Below are positions 1-7,116 of a stretch of 22,861 nt of DNA, piece by piece. Below the pieces are notes generated by a model that made no database searches, was not told the DNA's origin, and saw only the letters and a list, made by a program, of their open reading frames with translations. Source of the stretch: Acidithiobacillus sulfuriphilus (GTDB taxonomy: Bacteria > Pseudomonadota > Gammaproteobacteria > Acidithiobacillales > Acidithiobacillaceae). Positions within the stretch are counted from its first letter, which is position 1. The number at the start of each line of letters is the position of its first letter. A program made the translations under genes and the position numbers. The DNA lies in assembly GCF_003721225.1 (NCBI RefSeq), contig NZ_RIZI01000151.1, positions 1 to 22,861 of the forward strand, read 5' to 3'.

Positions 1-164
1 CTCTTTGCCATCATGCTCCGGATTTCCGCCAACGCCACCGACTTCTTCCACCTCCCCGCCAATCAGGTGATGGAACTAGGGGACGTCATCGAACTGTCCC
101 ACATGGTGGTCTTGACCGCTTCGTGGCGGAAATCAAGCGGATGATCGCCATGACGAGCGCCTGA
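1..164 (+). pseudogene. 3' end of a broken or frame-shifted ORF at the window edge
   Basis: One frame runs from the first base to a stop at 142-144 and encodes a plausible hydrophobic/acidic helical segment (TDFFHLPANQVMELGDVIEL). From about base 114 a second frame, ending in the stop at 162-164, reads as a better C-terminus (DRFVAEIKRMIAMTSA). The natural reading is one protein whose frame changes near 100-115, through mutation, sequencing error or programmed frameshifting. The general look recalls small phage tail-assembly proteins, but that is a weak impression. The upstream part lies outside the window, so neither the function nor the pseudogene status is certain. Confidence 0.3.
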
Positions 165-253
165 CAGAAAACGGTCTAAACTAAACTAATGTTGTGGCTA
201 AGGGTCATCTTTTAACCCTGCCAACATGCCTGCAAGTAACGGACTGTCAGGGA

Positions 254-273
254 TGGACACAATTTGGACACAA
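254..273. repeat. Tandem TGGACACAA repeat beside tRNA-Arg
   Basis: Two copies of TGGACACAA lie at 254-262 and 265-273, an 11-base period. They sit just beyond the tRNA terminator, on the 3' side of the tRNA gene, where tRNA-targeting integrative elements insert. They could be a remnant of an element end or an integrase binding site. The sequence is observed; the role is inference. Confidence 0.35.
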
Positions 274-293
274 AAAAACCGGCGCGGGGCCGG
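272..293 (-). terminator. Rho-independent terminator of tRNA-Arg
   Basis: On the minus strand, 26 bases past the tRNA 3' end, the sequence CCGGC-CCCGC-GCCGG forms a 5-bp GC stem with a 5-base loop and is followed directly by seven T residues (272-278 on the plus strand). This is a textbook intrinsic terminator in the orientation of the tRNA. Confidence 0.85.
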
Positions 294-318
294 GACTTGC
301 ATAACACCTTGATTTGTT

Positions 319-395
319 TGGTGCGCGGTAGTGGATTCGAACCACTGACCTTTGGCTTCGGAGGCCAACGCTCTATCCAGCTGAGCTAACCGCGC
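319..395 (-). tRNA. tRNA-Arg (anticodon CCG)
   Basis: The minus strand folds into a complete cloverleaf. The 7-bp acceptor stem pairs GCGCGGT with ACCGCGC, the D-arm contains GCTCAGCTGGATAGAGC, the anticodon stem TTGGC/GCCAA closes the loop CTCCGAA, and the T-arm has GGTTCGAATCC. The loop places CCG at positions 34-36, so it reads CGG arginine codons. The discriminator is A and CCA is encoded (319-321 on the plus strand). It has its own promoter and terminator and appears monocistronic. tRNA 3' ends are common integration sites, which fits the broken ORF on that side. Confidence 0.96.
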
Positions 396-405
396 AGTAG
401 CGCAA

Positions 406-434
406 ATTATAGGCGGTCGTAGATGGGCTGTCTA
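406..434 (-). promoter_or_regulatory. Sigma-70 promoter of tRNA-Arg
   Basis: On the minus strand TAGACA (429-434) and a perfect TATAAT (406-411) are separated by exactly 17 bases, with the -10 ending 10 bases before the mature tRNA 5' end. This is a near-consensus housekeeping promoter, as expected for a stable RNA gene. Confidence 0.85.
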
Positions 435-535
435 TCGCCCGCAGGTTGCCAAGCGCTTTGGTGCCCTCCCCCTCGCACCGGGCATTCACCTGCGCCCTCC
501 AGCCGGAACAAGCGATGGGAAAAAACATATTATAG

Positions 536-544
536 TGCTATTAT
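536..544 (+). promoter_or_regulatory. Probable extended -10 promoter of cbbM
   Basis: TGCTATTAT fits an extended -10 element (TGn-TATTAT); no good -35 box lies 16-18 bases upstream, as tolerated for extended -10 promoters that need an activator. TATTAT is repeated 11 bases earlier (528-533), giving an AT-rich direct repeat in an otherwise GC-rich region. Carbon-fixation promoters are often activated by the LysR-type regulator CbbR, but no specific CbbR box can be claimed here. Confidence 0.45.
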
Positions 545-558
545 GCTGTCCAAAGGGA

Positions 559-588
559 CCAAGCATACATAGTTGTTCATGCGCTTGG
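559..588 (+). other. Inverted repeat in the probable cbbM leader
   Basis: CCAAGC (559-564) and GCTTGG (583-588) form a 6-bp inverted repeat around an 18-base AT-rich centre, between the probable promoter and the cbbM ribosome binding site. GCGCTTGGC at 581-589 also pairs with GCCAAGCGC at 448-456. It may be a regulator site or an mRNA leader hairpin; neither can be shown from sequence. Confidence 0.3.
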
Positions 589-625
589 CCCGACACCATC
601 CATCATCCGATATCAGGAGCATCTC

Positions 626-2023
626 ATGGCTTATGACCAGTCTCAGCGCTACTCTAATCTCCAACTCCAGGAAGCGGATCTGATCGCCAAGGGTCGTCAT
701 GTGCTCTGCGCTTACCGCCTCAAGCCCAAGCCGGGCCACCCCTTCCTCGCTACGGCGTCCCATGTGGCGGCGGAGTCATCCACCGGGACCAATGTCGAGG
801 TGAGCACCACCGACGACTTTACCCGTGGTGTGGACGCCCTCGTCTATGCCATGGATGAGCATGCCTTTGGCGAGGAAGGCGGGCTGATGAAAGTGGCCTA
901 TCCCCTGGAGCTTTTTGACCGCAACATTACCGACGGGCGCATGATGCTCTCGCAATTCACCAGCCTCGTCATCGGGAACAATCAGGGCATGGGGGACATC
1001 ATCGGGCTGCGCCTGCTGGACTTTTACGTGCCGCCCGTGGCGCTGACGCTCTTTGACGGTCCGGCGGTCAATATTGCCAATCTCTGGCGCATCCTGGGCC
1101 GGCCCCATGTGGATGGCGGCTTCGTGGTGGGCACCATCATCAAGCCCAAACTGGGCCTGCGGCCCAAGCCCTTTGCCGATGCCGCCCATGCCTTTTGGCT
1201 GGGCGGGGACTTCATCAAGAATGACGAGCCCCAGGGGAACCAGCCCTTTTGCTCCATGAAAACGGTCATGCCCTTGCTGGCGGACGCCATGAAGCGCGCC
1301 CAGGACAGCACCGGCGAGGCGAAGCTGTTCTCGGCGAACATTACCGCTGACGATCCTCATGAAATCATCGCGCGCGGCGAATATATCCTCGAAACCTTCG
1401 GTGACGATGCCAATCACATCGCCTTCCTGGTGGACGGTTTCGTGGCCGGTCCTGCGGGCGTGACCACGGTGCGCCGGCATTTCCCCAATGTCTTTCTGCA
1501 CTACCATCGCGCCGGTCATGGAGCAATCACCTCCGAGGTCAATCCCCGCGGCTACCCGACCTCCGTGCATATCAAGCTCTCGCGTCTGCTGGGCGCCTCC
1601 GGTATCCATGTGGGCACCATGGGCTATGGCAAGATGGAGGGGGGCAAGGATGATCGCGCCATTGCCTATATGATCGAGCGCAATCAAGCCGATGGCACCT
1701 ATTATCATCAGGACTGGCACGGCATGATGGCCACCACCCCGATCATCTCCGGGGGCATGAACGCCCTGCGGGTCCCGGGTTTCTTCGACAATCTGGGTCA
1801 TGGCAATGTCATCATGACGGCCGGCGGCGGCTGCTACGGGCACATCGACGGGCCCGCCGCAGGGGCCAAATCCCTGCGGCAGGCCTATGAGTGCTGGAAG
1901 GCCAAGGCGGATCCCCTGGACTGGGCCAAATCCCACCGGGAATTTGCCCGCGCTTTCGAGAGTTTTTCCCACGATGCCGATGCGCTGTTCCCCAACTGGC
2001 GCGTGGCGCTGGAGGTGGAATAA
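626..2023 (+). CDS. cbbM: Ribulose-1,5-bisphosphate carboxylase, form II
   Basis: The product fixes CO2 onto ribulose 1,5-bisphosphate in the Calvin cycle as a large-subunit-only enzyme in the cytoplasm. The 465 residues match the usual form II length. Active-site signatures are intact: [10 protein letters not shown] with the catalytic lysine near K173, [12 protein letters not shown] with the lysine that is carbamylated at K198 and metal ligands D200/E201, HYHRAGHGA, and loop 6 [13 protein letters not shown] at 626 follows AGGAG at a 6-base gap. No small-subunit gene follows, consistent with form II. CbbQ/CbbO activase genes and cbbR, often adjacent in autotrophs, are absent from this window. 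Form II enzymes generally suit high-CO2, low-O2 conditions. The assignment is secure; the regulation is inferred. Confidence 0.97.
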   Translation: MAYDQSQRYSNLQLQEADLIAKGRHVLCAYRLKPKPGHPFLATASHVAAESSTGTNVEVSTTDDFTRGVDALVYAMDEHAFGEEGGLMKVAYPLELFDRNITDGRMMLSQFTSLVIGNNQGMGDIIGLRLLDFYVPPVALTLFDGPAVNIANLWRILGRPHVDGGFVVGTIIKPKLGLRPKPFADAAHAFWLGGDFIKNDEPQGNQPFCSMKTVMPLLADAMKRAQDSTGEAKLFSANITADDPHEIIARGEYILETFGDDANHIAFLVDGFVAGPAGVTTVRRHFPNVFLHYHRAGHGAITSEVNPRGYPTSVHIKLSRLLGASGIHVGTMGYGKMEGGKDDRAIAYMIERNQADGTYYHQDWHGMMATTPIISGGMNALRVPGFFDNLGHGNVIMTAGGGCYGHIDGPAAGAKSLRQAYECWKAKADPLDWAKSHREFARAFESFSHDADALFPNWRVALEVE

Positions 2024-2078
2024 CGCTTCGGTCCGCGCTGGAAGGTCCGGGGGCATCGGCTGAACCGAAGATCCCCGA

Positions 2079-2321
2079 TTGCTCCCGGCCTTGCAGCGCC
2101 ATGCGCAGGACATGAAAAACCGCTTCGGCCATGATCGCGCCATCCGCTCCTGGGACCCCCTATTCCAAAAGCCATTCGAGTATCGCTCCCAGGTGCAGGT
2201 CACTCTGCGCCCATTGGCAGACGGCATCTACGCGGAACTCCGCAGCCCGAACCCGGAAGTGGTGCCTTATCTCTACGCCCATGGCGACACCCTTTGCCGC
2301 TTGGGTGCAAGGGGGCTTTAG
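2079..2321 (+). CDS. Small unrecognised protein downstream of cbbM
   Basis: This 80-codon frame would start at TTG 2079; an in-frame ATG at 2112 is an alternative. The codons favour G or C at third positions like the flanking genes, and no stop interrupts it from 2064 to TAG 2319-2321, so it looks coding. The sequence is hydrophilic with no signal peptide or membrane segment and contains aromatic stretches (SWDPLFQKPFEYRSQ, VPYLYAHGD). Neither start has a convincing ribosome binding site. I do not recognise the family. It may be a small cbbM-linked protein or the 3' remnant of a decayed gene. An imperfect inverted repeat (CTTCGGT 2026-2032, ACCGAAG 2064-2070) lies between it and cbbM. Confidence 0.4.
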   Translation: MLPALQRHAQDMKNRFGHDRAIRSWDPLFQKPFEYRSQVQVTLRPLADGIYAELRSPNPEVVPYLYAHGDTLCRLGARGL

Positions 2322-2469
2322 CGCGGCCCGGGGGCCCAGTCCAGTGCCCCACCAGGGTTGACGGGCGGCATTTCCATCCCTTCGGCTGACGTCTGTCTAT
2401 CCATAGTCATGTGACTTTTCTGCTATGGTGAGGCTACATCAGCAGCATATCCGTAAGGGGGTTAAAGCT

Positions 2470-2811
2470 ATGGAAGGATCGGCACAAGGCCAGCGGCGGA
2501 TCTGGGGCTGGGTGATGGTGGGCCTGTTCTTATTGCTTGCCGTGGTGGTTCTGGCTTTTTGGTGGCGCAATCAGCAGGCAAAGGTGGCAAAGGTAGAATC
2601 CCCTGCGGCCACCATGCATCTCGTAGCGCCCGTCATTTCCACCCAATCGGTGCCCAATTTTCCCGTAGGCGGCGCCGTGGTGCAAAAGGGCACCCTGGAA
2701 GGACCCATCAGCGGCTCCTGCGGCAACATCAAATGGCACCAACTGAGTCCTGCAGAGGTGGCCAATCTGCGTAAGCTGTGCCCTGGCGGGACTGCCAAAG
2801 GTACCCCTTAG
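2470..2811 (+). CDS. Small membrane-anchored protein, function unknown
   Basis: The 113-residue product has a short N-terminal cytoplasmic tail, one strongly hydrophobic segment (about residues 11-32, ending in WW) and a C-terminal domain probably in the periplasm. Two cysteines, C84 and C104, flank a short helix-like stretch (LSPAEVANLRKL) and could form a disulfide. ATG 2470 was preferred to ATG 2425 because AAGGGGG precedes it at suitable spacing and it starts directly before the membrane segment. TGCTATGGT near 2421 resembles an extended -10, so it may be its own transcription unit. The next gene is convergent. I do not recognise the family; a single-span anchor is the only supported statement. 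Confidence 0.65.
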   Translation: MEGSAQGQRRIWGWVMVGLFLLLAVVVLAFWWRNQQAKVAKVESPAATMHLVAPVISTQSVPNFPVGGAVVQKGTLEGPISGSCGNIKWHQLSPAEVANLRKLCPGGTAKGTP

Positions 2812-2829
2812 CCGCTGCGCAATCCCATA

Positions 2830-2860
2830 GGGGCGCTCGCCCCCCAGGCGCCGGCTTTTT
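2830..2860 (+). terminator. Possible terminator after the small membrane protein
   Basis: A GC-rich stem (GGCGC at 2832-2836 with GCGCC at 2848-2852) is followed after GGC by five T residues (2856-2860). A competing hairpin, GGGGC-GCTC-GCCCC, overlaps it. The T run is not directly against the stem, so this is a moderate candidate. Confidence 0.35.
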
Positions 2861-2873
2861 CCTGGAACAAGAC

Positions 2874-2891
2874 CGGCTTAGGCCGAAGCCG
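2874..2891. other. Hairpin between convergent genes
   Basis: CGGCTT-AGGCCG-AAGCCG is a perfect 6-bp stem with a 6-base loop, between the small membrane protein and the 3' end of the minus-strand kinase gene. No T run follows on either strand, so it may be an mRNA 3'-end structure and is not a standard terminator. Confidence 0.3.
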
Positions 2892-2927
2892 CGGCAAAAC
2901 CTCTGCGCCACCTGCCGTTTTTTGCCT

Positions 2928-4199
2928 TCATGGGCGTGGACAGGGCAGGTCAAGGGTGGCTTCCAGGCCGCCGTCGGGAGTATTGCGCAGGGACAGATGG
3001 CCGCCGTGGCGGCTGATGATGCGCTCGACGATGGCGAGCCCCAAACCGATGCCGCCGCCCTGACCGGCCTGGGCGAAGGGGGCGCGAATGCGCGGCAGGA
3101 TGGCCTCGGGGATGCCGGAGCCATGATCGCGTACGGTGACGAGTATCGCGCCGGGCCGCCGTTCGGCGCGGATGTCGATGGGACCGGCGCCATGGCGCAT
3201 GGCGTTCTCCATGAGGTTTTGCACGGCCCGGGCGAGGCCGATGGGTTGGAAGGCGACGGTGGGCAGGGGCTCCCGGGGCAGGTGTAGGATAAGCTCCGTC
3301 TGATCGTGATAACGCTCTACCAGTTCCTGGAGGAGTTGGGCGAGGTCGCCGGGTTCCAGTTCCTCCTCGCGGCCGCTGCGGGCGTAGTCGAGGAACTGGG
3401 CGATAACCCCGTCCATTTCGCGAACATTGGCCACAATCTCCCCTCGCGCCTCGCTGTCGGACGGCAAAAACTCTGCCGCCAGACGCAGGCGGGTGAGTGG
3501 CGTGCGCAGGTCGTGGGAAACGCCCACCAGAACGAGTTCGCGCTCTTTCCAGAGCTGATAGAGATCCCGCAGGAGTTGGTTGAAGCGCGTTGCCAGTCGG
3601 CGTACGTCGGCGGGACCGGTTTCCGGCACGGTGGGGGGCGGATCCTCCCGGCCCATGCTCTCGACGCTATTCATGAGACGAGTGAGGGGGCGCGCCACCT
3701 GCCGGACGGTAAGAAAGGCGCCGAGGAGGGAGAGCAGGACGATGGCCGCCAGCTTGAGCCAGGGGAGGGGCAAAGCGGCCGGCGCCGGGAGGGCCACGCC
3801 AACGGCCAAGGGAGAGGCGGGGCTGAGACGCAACCAGATGCGCCCATGGGGATAGTCCACCAGCAACTCGGCCTGGGGACTCAGCAGTTGCCGCATGCGG
3901 ACAAGGGTGGCGTGAAGCAGCGCCGCTTTTGGGGAATGTCCCTGGATGGCGGCGGTCGGACTCAGAGACATGCCTTCCTGCTGCAAGCGATCCCGCAGCG
4001 CATCCACTTGGGCGGGCTGCAGGGCAGCGACGATGGTCAGGGTCTGCGCCCATTGCCGGGCCAGCATCTCGGCCCGGGGGTTGAGCTGATAAATGTTGAA
4101 AAACCAATACACGGCGATTTGGCTCAGGACCAGGAGCCCGGCAATGAGCAGAAACATGCGCATGAAGAGGGTGTCTGGCCATAGCCGTGGCCGCTTCAT
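2928..4199 (-). CDS. envZ: EnvZ-type sensor histidine kinase
   Basis: This inner-membrane sensor kinase is expected to phosphorylate the OmpR-type regulator encoded directly upstream. In the 423 residues I see TM1 (about 11-33), a periplasmic loop, TM2 (about 145-165), a HAMP linker, the dimerisation box with the phospho-acceptor His in SHDLRTPLTRLR (H229), the N box NLMENAMRHG (N332), a G1 box DHGSGIP and a G2 box GGGIGLGLAI. The H-box region and the following IAQFLDYARSG stretch resemble EnvZ closely. Its ATG overlaps the regulator's stop by 4 bases, so the two are translationally coupled. The signal is unknown; the Spy-like first gene of the operon suggests envelope or periplasmic stress, as in CpxA systems. 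Confidence 0.9.
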   Translation of the reverse strand: MKRPRLWPDTLFMRMFLLIAGLLVLSQIAVYWFFNIYQLNPRAEMLARQWAQTLTIVAALQPAQVDALRDRLQQEGMSLSPTAAIQGHSPKAALLHATLVRMRQLLSPQAELLVDYPHGRIWLRLSPASPLAVGVALPAPAALPLPWLKLAAIVLLSLLGAFLTVRQVARPLTRLMNSVESMGREDPPPTVPETGPADVRRLATRFNQLLRDLYQLWKERELVLVGVSHDLRTPLTRLRLAAEFLPSDSEARGEIVANVREMDGVIAQFLDYARSGREEELEPGDLAQLLQELVERYHDQTELILHLPREPLPTVAFQPIGLARAVQNLMENAMRHGAGPIDIRAERRPGAILVTVRDHGSGIPEAILPRIRAPFAQAGQGGGIGLGLAIVERIISRHGGHLSLRNTPDGGLEATLDLPCPRP

Positions 4200-4918
4200 G
4201 GCCGCTCCCGGTCATCGCCGTCGGGCACGAAGACATAACCGCGGCCCCAAACCGTTTGCAGGTAACAGGGTTGGGCAGGATCTTCCTCAATGATCCGGCG
4301 CAGACGCGAAACAAAGACATCGATGCCGCGCGGGCCGGGGATCTCTTCCTGATCATGGGTCATATTGAGGAGACGGTCCCGGGACAGGGGCTGCCAGGGA
4401 TGGCTGGCGAGGGCATGCAGCAGGGAAAATTCGGTGTCCGTCAAGGCCAGGCGCTGGTCGCCGCGCCAGAGCACTCGGGTATCCAAGGCGAGGGTGAAGG
4501 GACCGAAGGCAATATTGCCGGGTGCCGGGGCCACCGTGACGGTTTCCGCCACCCGGCGTAGGACGGCCCGGATGCGGGCGACGAGCTCCCGGGGTTCAAA
4601 GGGTTTGGGCAGGTAATCGTCGGCGCCCACCTCCAGGCCTTTCACCCGGTCGGGGAGATCCCCGCGGGCGGTGAGCATGATGATGGGGAGGGGGGACCCG
4701 GCGTCGCGCAGGCGCCGGCAGATGGCAAAGCCGTCCTCGCCGGGCATGAGCACGTCGAGGAGCAATAAATCGTAATGTTCCCGCTCCAGATGGCGGTCCA
4801 TCTGCACGCCGTCCGCGACGGCGTGGATGGCAAAGCCCTGGCCTTCGAGGTAGCGCACCAGCATGTTGCGCAGGCGCGGGTCGTCGTCGACCAACAGGAG
4901 TTTGCCACCCTCGGCCAT
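4196..4918 (-). CDS. ompR: OmpR-family response regulator
   Basis: This is a DNA-binding response regulator and the cognate partner of the downstream kinase. The 240 residues comprise a receiver domain with acidic pocket D11/D12, phospho-acceptor D55 (LLLLDVLMPGEDG), the conserved Thr in MLTARGD and Lys in YLPKPF (K105), then a winged-helix domain (about 130-235) with the recognition-helix region RGIDVFVSRLRR and the wing TVWGRGYVF. The receiver is very OmpR-like (ICRRLRD, GLEVGADDY, PRELVARIRAVLRR). Its ATG follows the stop of the Spy-like gene with no intervening base (TAA-ATG), and its own stop overlaps the kinase start. Likely targets are its own operon and the divergent efflux operon; that is inference from gene order. 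Confidence 0.92.
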   Translation of the reverse strand: MAEGGKLLLVDDDPRLRNMLVRYLEGQGFAIHAVADGVQMDRHLEREHYDLLLLDVLMPGEDGFAICRRLRDAGSPLPIIMLTARGDLPDRVKGLEVGADDYLPKPFEPRELVARIRAVLRRVAETVTVAPAPGNIAFGPFTLALDTRVLWRGDQRLALTDTEFSLLHALASHPWQPLSRDRLLNMTHDQEEIPGPRGIDVFVSRLRRIIEEDPAQPCYLQTVWGRGYVFVPDGDDRERP

Positions 4919-5428
4919 TTATCTACCCATTTGCGTGTAGAGGGCCGTGACCTTTTCCCACTGTTCCGGCGTCAGGGTGTGGTGCAGGAACTCCACCTGG
5001 CGGATGCCGTGCTCCAGCATCTCCCGATGGTCCTTGTCGACGGCCGCCTTGAGGGACGCCAGGGCCGCACCCGTCTCGCCCTTGAGCAGGGCATCGCGCA
5101 GGGCGCGGTTGTGTTCCAGCATCGGACCCCGCCATTTTTTCCATTGGGCCACATGGTTCGTCCGCCAGTCTTCCAGGGCTTTTTTCTGCTCGGCGCTCAG
5201 ATTCAGTTCGGCCATGTGGCGGAAGACGATGGGCATGAGTATGGGGACGGGGGCTTCTTTCAGCCACCGGCCCTTTTGCATGGCGCGGGGACCGCCGCCC
5301 ATGGGACCAGCACCCATCATTCCGGGTCCCGTGGCGGGGGTCGGCGCATCGGCGGCGAAGGCCGGGGTCACACCTAGGCCGAGGGTGCCCAACAGCAGTA
5401 AGGACAAGGTAGTTTTGCTCAGATTCAT
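4919..5428 (-). CDS. Spy/CpxP-like periplasmic protein (LTxxQ family)
   Basis: The 169 residues start with a signal peptide (KTTLSLLLLGTLGLG then TPAFA, cleavage after about A25). The mature part is Pro/Gly/Met-rich at first and then helical, with two LTxxQ-like motifs, LNLSAEQKKALEDW and LTPEQWEKVTALY, typical of Spy, CpxP and metal-responsive relatives. Such proteins act as periplasmic chaperones or feedback inhibitors of envelope-stress kinases. ATG 5428 follows GGAGGAG at 8 bases. As first gene of the operon with a kinase and regulator, it fits a CpxP-like negative-feedback role or a metal sensor; the methionine/glycine-rich segment (GPGMMGAGPMGGGP) may bind metal. Role by family; the exact ligand is not shown. 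Confidence 0.85.
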   Translation of the reverse strand: MNLSKTTLSLLLLGTLGLGVTPAFAADAPTPATGPGMMGAGPMGGGPRAMQKGRWLKEAPVPILMPIVFRHMAELNLSAEQKKALEDWRTNHVAQWKKWRGPMLEHNRALRDALLKGETGAALASLKAAVDKDHREMLEHGIRQVEFLHHTLTPEQWEKVTALYTQMGR

Positions 5429-5691
5429 GACGGCTGCTCCTCCATTGTCGAGGGGACCATCCCCTCCGGACGTCTGTCAAGCTACTGCGAAAGTGGGCCC
5501 ATCGCCAGCGCTAAATTGTGAATAGTTGTAAAAATGGCGGCCATCCCCATGGGGCTAGAAAGTAAAAAATGCGCCCCAAACCGCAGAATCTGCTGTTAAC
5601 GACTTGTAACAATTTGCCATGCTGCATGGCCTTTCTTCCCCGTCCGGGATCGTTGAGAATAGGCCCTGCCCGATGCAGACTGGAGGGGGCG
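5429..5691. promoter_or_regulatory. Divergent control region between stress operon and efflux operon
   Basis: This 263-base region holds promoters for both directions, though no clear -35/-10 pair stands out. Visible structure: GTAAAAATG at 5528-5536 and GTAAAAAATG at 5562-5571, a direct repeat 34 bases apart that contains the CpxR-like core GTAAA; a perfect palindrome CCCCATGGGG at 5545-5554 between the two; and GTTAAC and TTGTAACAA near 5595-5615. The repeats are candidate sites for the neighbouring OmpR-type regulator. Frames that extend the efflux gene upstream to ATG 5569 have no signal peptide and were not used. Confidence 0.45.
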
Positions 5692-7116
5692 GTGCGACAC
5701 GGAATCCCGTTTATTTTTTCCCTGGCATGGCTGGGCCTGTGTGTAACGGCCCATGCGGGCATCGGCGCCTGGGTGGAAGACCCCTTTGCCACCGGCGATG
5801 AAGTGGGCTCCGGCCCCGCCCGACTGTGGGAGCATCATCCGCAGCTCCCGGCGCTTCCTGCGGCGGCGAGCTTGCCGGCACAGGAGCAGGGCCAGATCTG
5901 GAGTCTGGCGCAACTCAGCAATTACGCCCTGGAGCACAATCCGCAAACCGCGGCGGCCTGGGCCGGACTCAAGGCCCAGGCCGCCGCCCTGGGGATGGCC
6001 GAGAGCGCCTGGCTGCCCACCCTCTCCCTCAATACCAATATCACCCGCCGCCAGGCGGCCTCCACGGCGGGCTTTACGGTGCCGGCGCGCAATAGCGTCA
6101 ACCCCAACCTGAGCCTGAGCTATACCCTCTGGGACTTCGGCCTGCGGGCCGCCAAGGTGGACGCGGCGCGCGCCCAGACCTGGGTGGCGGGTTACACGCA
6201 GAATCAGAACATCCAGCAGGTGGCCTTTGCGGTGGCCCAAAGCTATTACCAACTGCTGGGCAACCAGGCCCTGCTGGAGGCGGATCGCAAGACCCTGGCG
6301 GAAAGCCGGAACAATCTGGACGCCGCGGAACTGCTGTACCATGCCGGTCAGGCGACCATTGGTGCCCTCTATCAGGCGCGGGCGTCCCTGGCCCAGGCCC
6401 AGTCGGCCCTGGCCGCCCAGGAGCAGACGGTGGCAGCCAGCCGGGGGGCGCTGGCCAACGCCTGCGGTCTGGGGCCGGATACCCTCCTGCGCATCGCCCC
6501 CCTGGATGATACGCGCACCCCCCCAGCCCCCGGGCAAGCGGCGGAGGATCTCATGCGGGCGGCCCTGCGCGCCAATCCGGCCCTGCAGGAGGCCCGGGCC
6601 CAGGTCGCTGTGGCCCAAGCCAATCTGCGCAGTGCCCAGGCGAGCGGCTTGCCCAGCCTGGGAGTGAGCAGCAATTACGGTTATCTCGTTCAAGGCGTTT
6701 TTTCGCCCGCCGACACCTGGACCATCGGTTTTACCCTGACAGTCCCGATCTTCAATGGGTATAACACCCACTATCAGATCCGCCAAGCCCGGGCACAGGA
6801 AGAACAGGCGCGGGCCAATCTGGCCAACAGCCGCAACATGGCGATGCTGGCGGTCTGGCAGGATTATCACAGCTTTCGCGGAGCCCTGGCCGCCTATCCC
6901 GGTGCCAGCAGCGGCCTGGAAAACGCCCGCAAGGCCCTGGAGGTGGTGCAGGCCCAGTACAAGGTCGGCCAAGCCACCATTCAGGATGTCCTACAGGCCG
7001 AAGCGGCCCTGGCCCAGGCGCGCAATACCCTCATTCAGAATCTCGTCACCAGTTATGTCGCCCTCGCCCAACTCACGCAGGCGGTGGGCATGCCCCTGGG
7101 AGCAACCAAGCCATGA
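5692..7116 (+). CDS. TolC-type outer-membrane efflux protein of the RND system
   Basis: This is the outer-membrane channel of the tripartite pump encoded by this operon. With start GTG 5692 (GGAGG 5 bases upstream) the 474-residue product has a signal peptide (RHGIPFIFSLAWLGLCVTAHA, cleavage about A22). ATG 5569 would add 41 residues that destroy the signal. The mature protein shows the two-fold OEP repeat: LAQLSNYALEHNPQTAAAWA opens the first half and AAEDLMRAALRANPALQEAR the second, with long Ala/Gln-rich coiled coils and the beta-strand segment YTLWDFGL / VPIFNGYN. The TGA overlaps the next ATG by 4 bases. No Cys follows the signal peptide, so it is not lipidated like OprM. Confidence 0.88.
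   Translation: MRHGIPFIFSLAWLGLCVTAHAGIGAWVEDPFATGDEVGSGPARLWEHHPQLPALPAAASLPAQEQGQIWSLAQLSNYALEHNPQTAAAWAGLKAQAAALGMAESAWLPTLSLNTNITRRQAASTAGFTVPARNSVNPNLSLSYTLWDFGLRAAKVDAARAQTWVAGYTQNQNIQQVAFAVAQSYYQLLGNQALLEADRKTLAESRNNLDAAELLYHAGQATIGALYQARASLAQAQSALAAQEQTVAASRGALANACGLGPDTLLRIAPLDDTRTPPAPGQAAEDLMRAALRANPALQEARAQVAVAQANLRSAQASGLPSLGVSSNYGYLVQGVFSPADTWTIGFTLTVPIFNGYNTHYQIRQARAQEEQARANLANSRNMAMLAVWQDYHSFRGALAAYPGASSGLENARKALEVVQAQYKVGQATIQDVLQAEAALAQARNTLIQNLVTSYVALAQLTQAVGMPLGATKP

Noticed and set aside
198..226. Hairpin AGGGT...ACCCT as terminator of the left-edge ORF
   Set aside because: The stem is only 5 bp with a long loop and no T run follows on the plus strand.
776..2227. Long minus-strand ORF opposite cbbM (483 codons)
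   Set aside because: It lies antisense to an intact RubisCO gene and its low-complexity Gly/His/Gln-rich translation resembles no known family; it is a GC-driven shadow.
3306..4184. Plus-strand ORF opposite the sensor kinase gene
   Set aside because: The minus strand carries all kinase boxes in order; this frame has none and no ribosome binding site.
5569..5691. N-terminal extension of the outer-membrane factor from ATG 5569
   Set aside because: The extension puts a polar, Cys-rich segment before the signal peptide, whereas GTG 5692 has a ribosome binding site and starts exactly at the signal.
5596..6972. Minus-strand ORF opposite the outer-membrane factor gene
   Set aside because: The Gly/Arg/Leu-rich shadow has no start signal or recognisable motif; the plus strand encodes a complete TolC-type protein.
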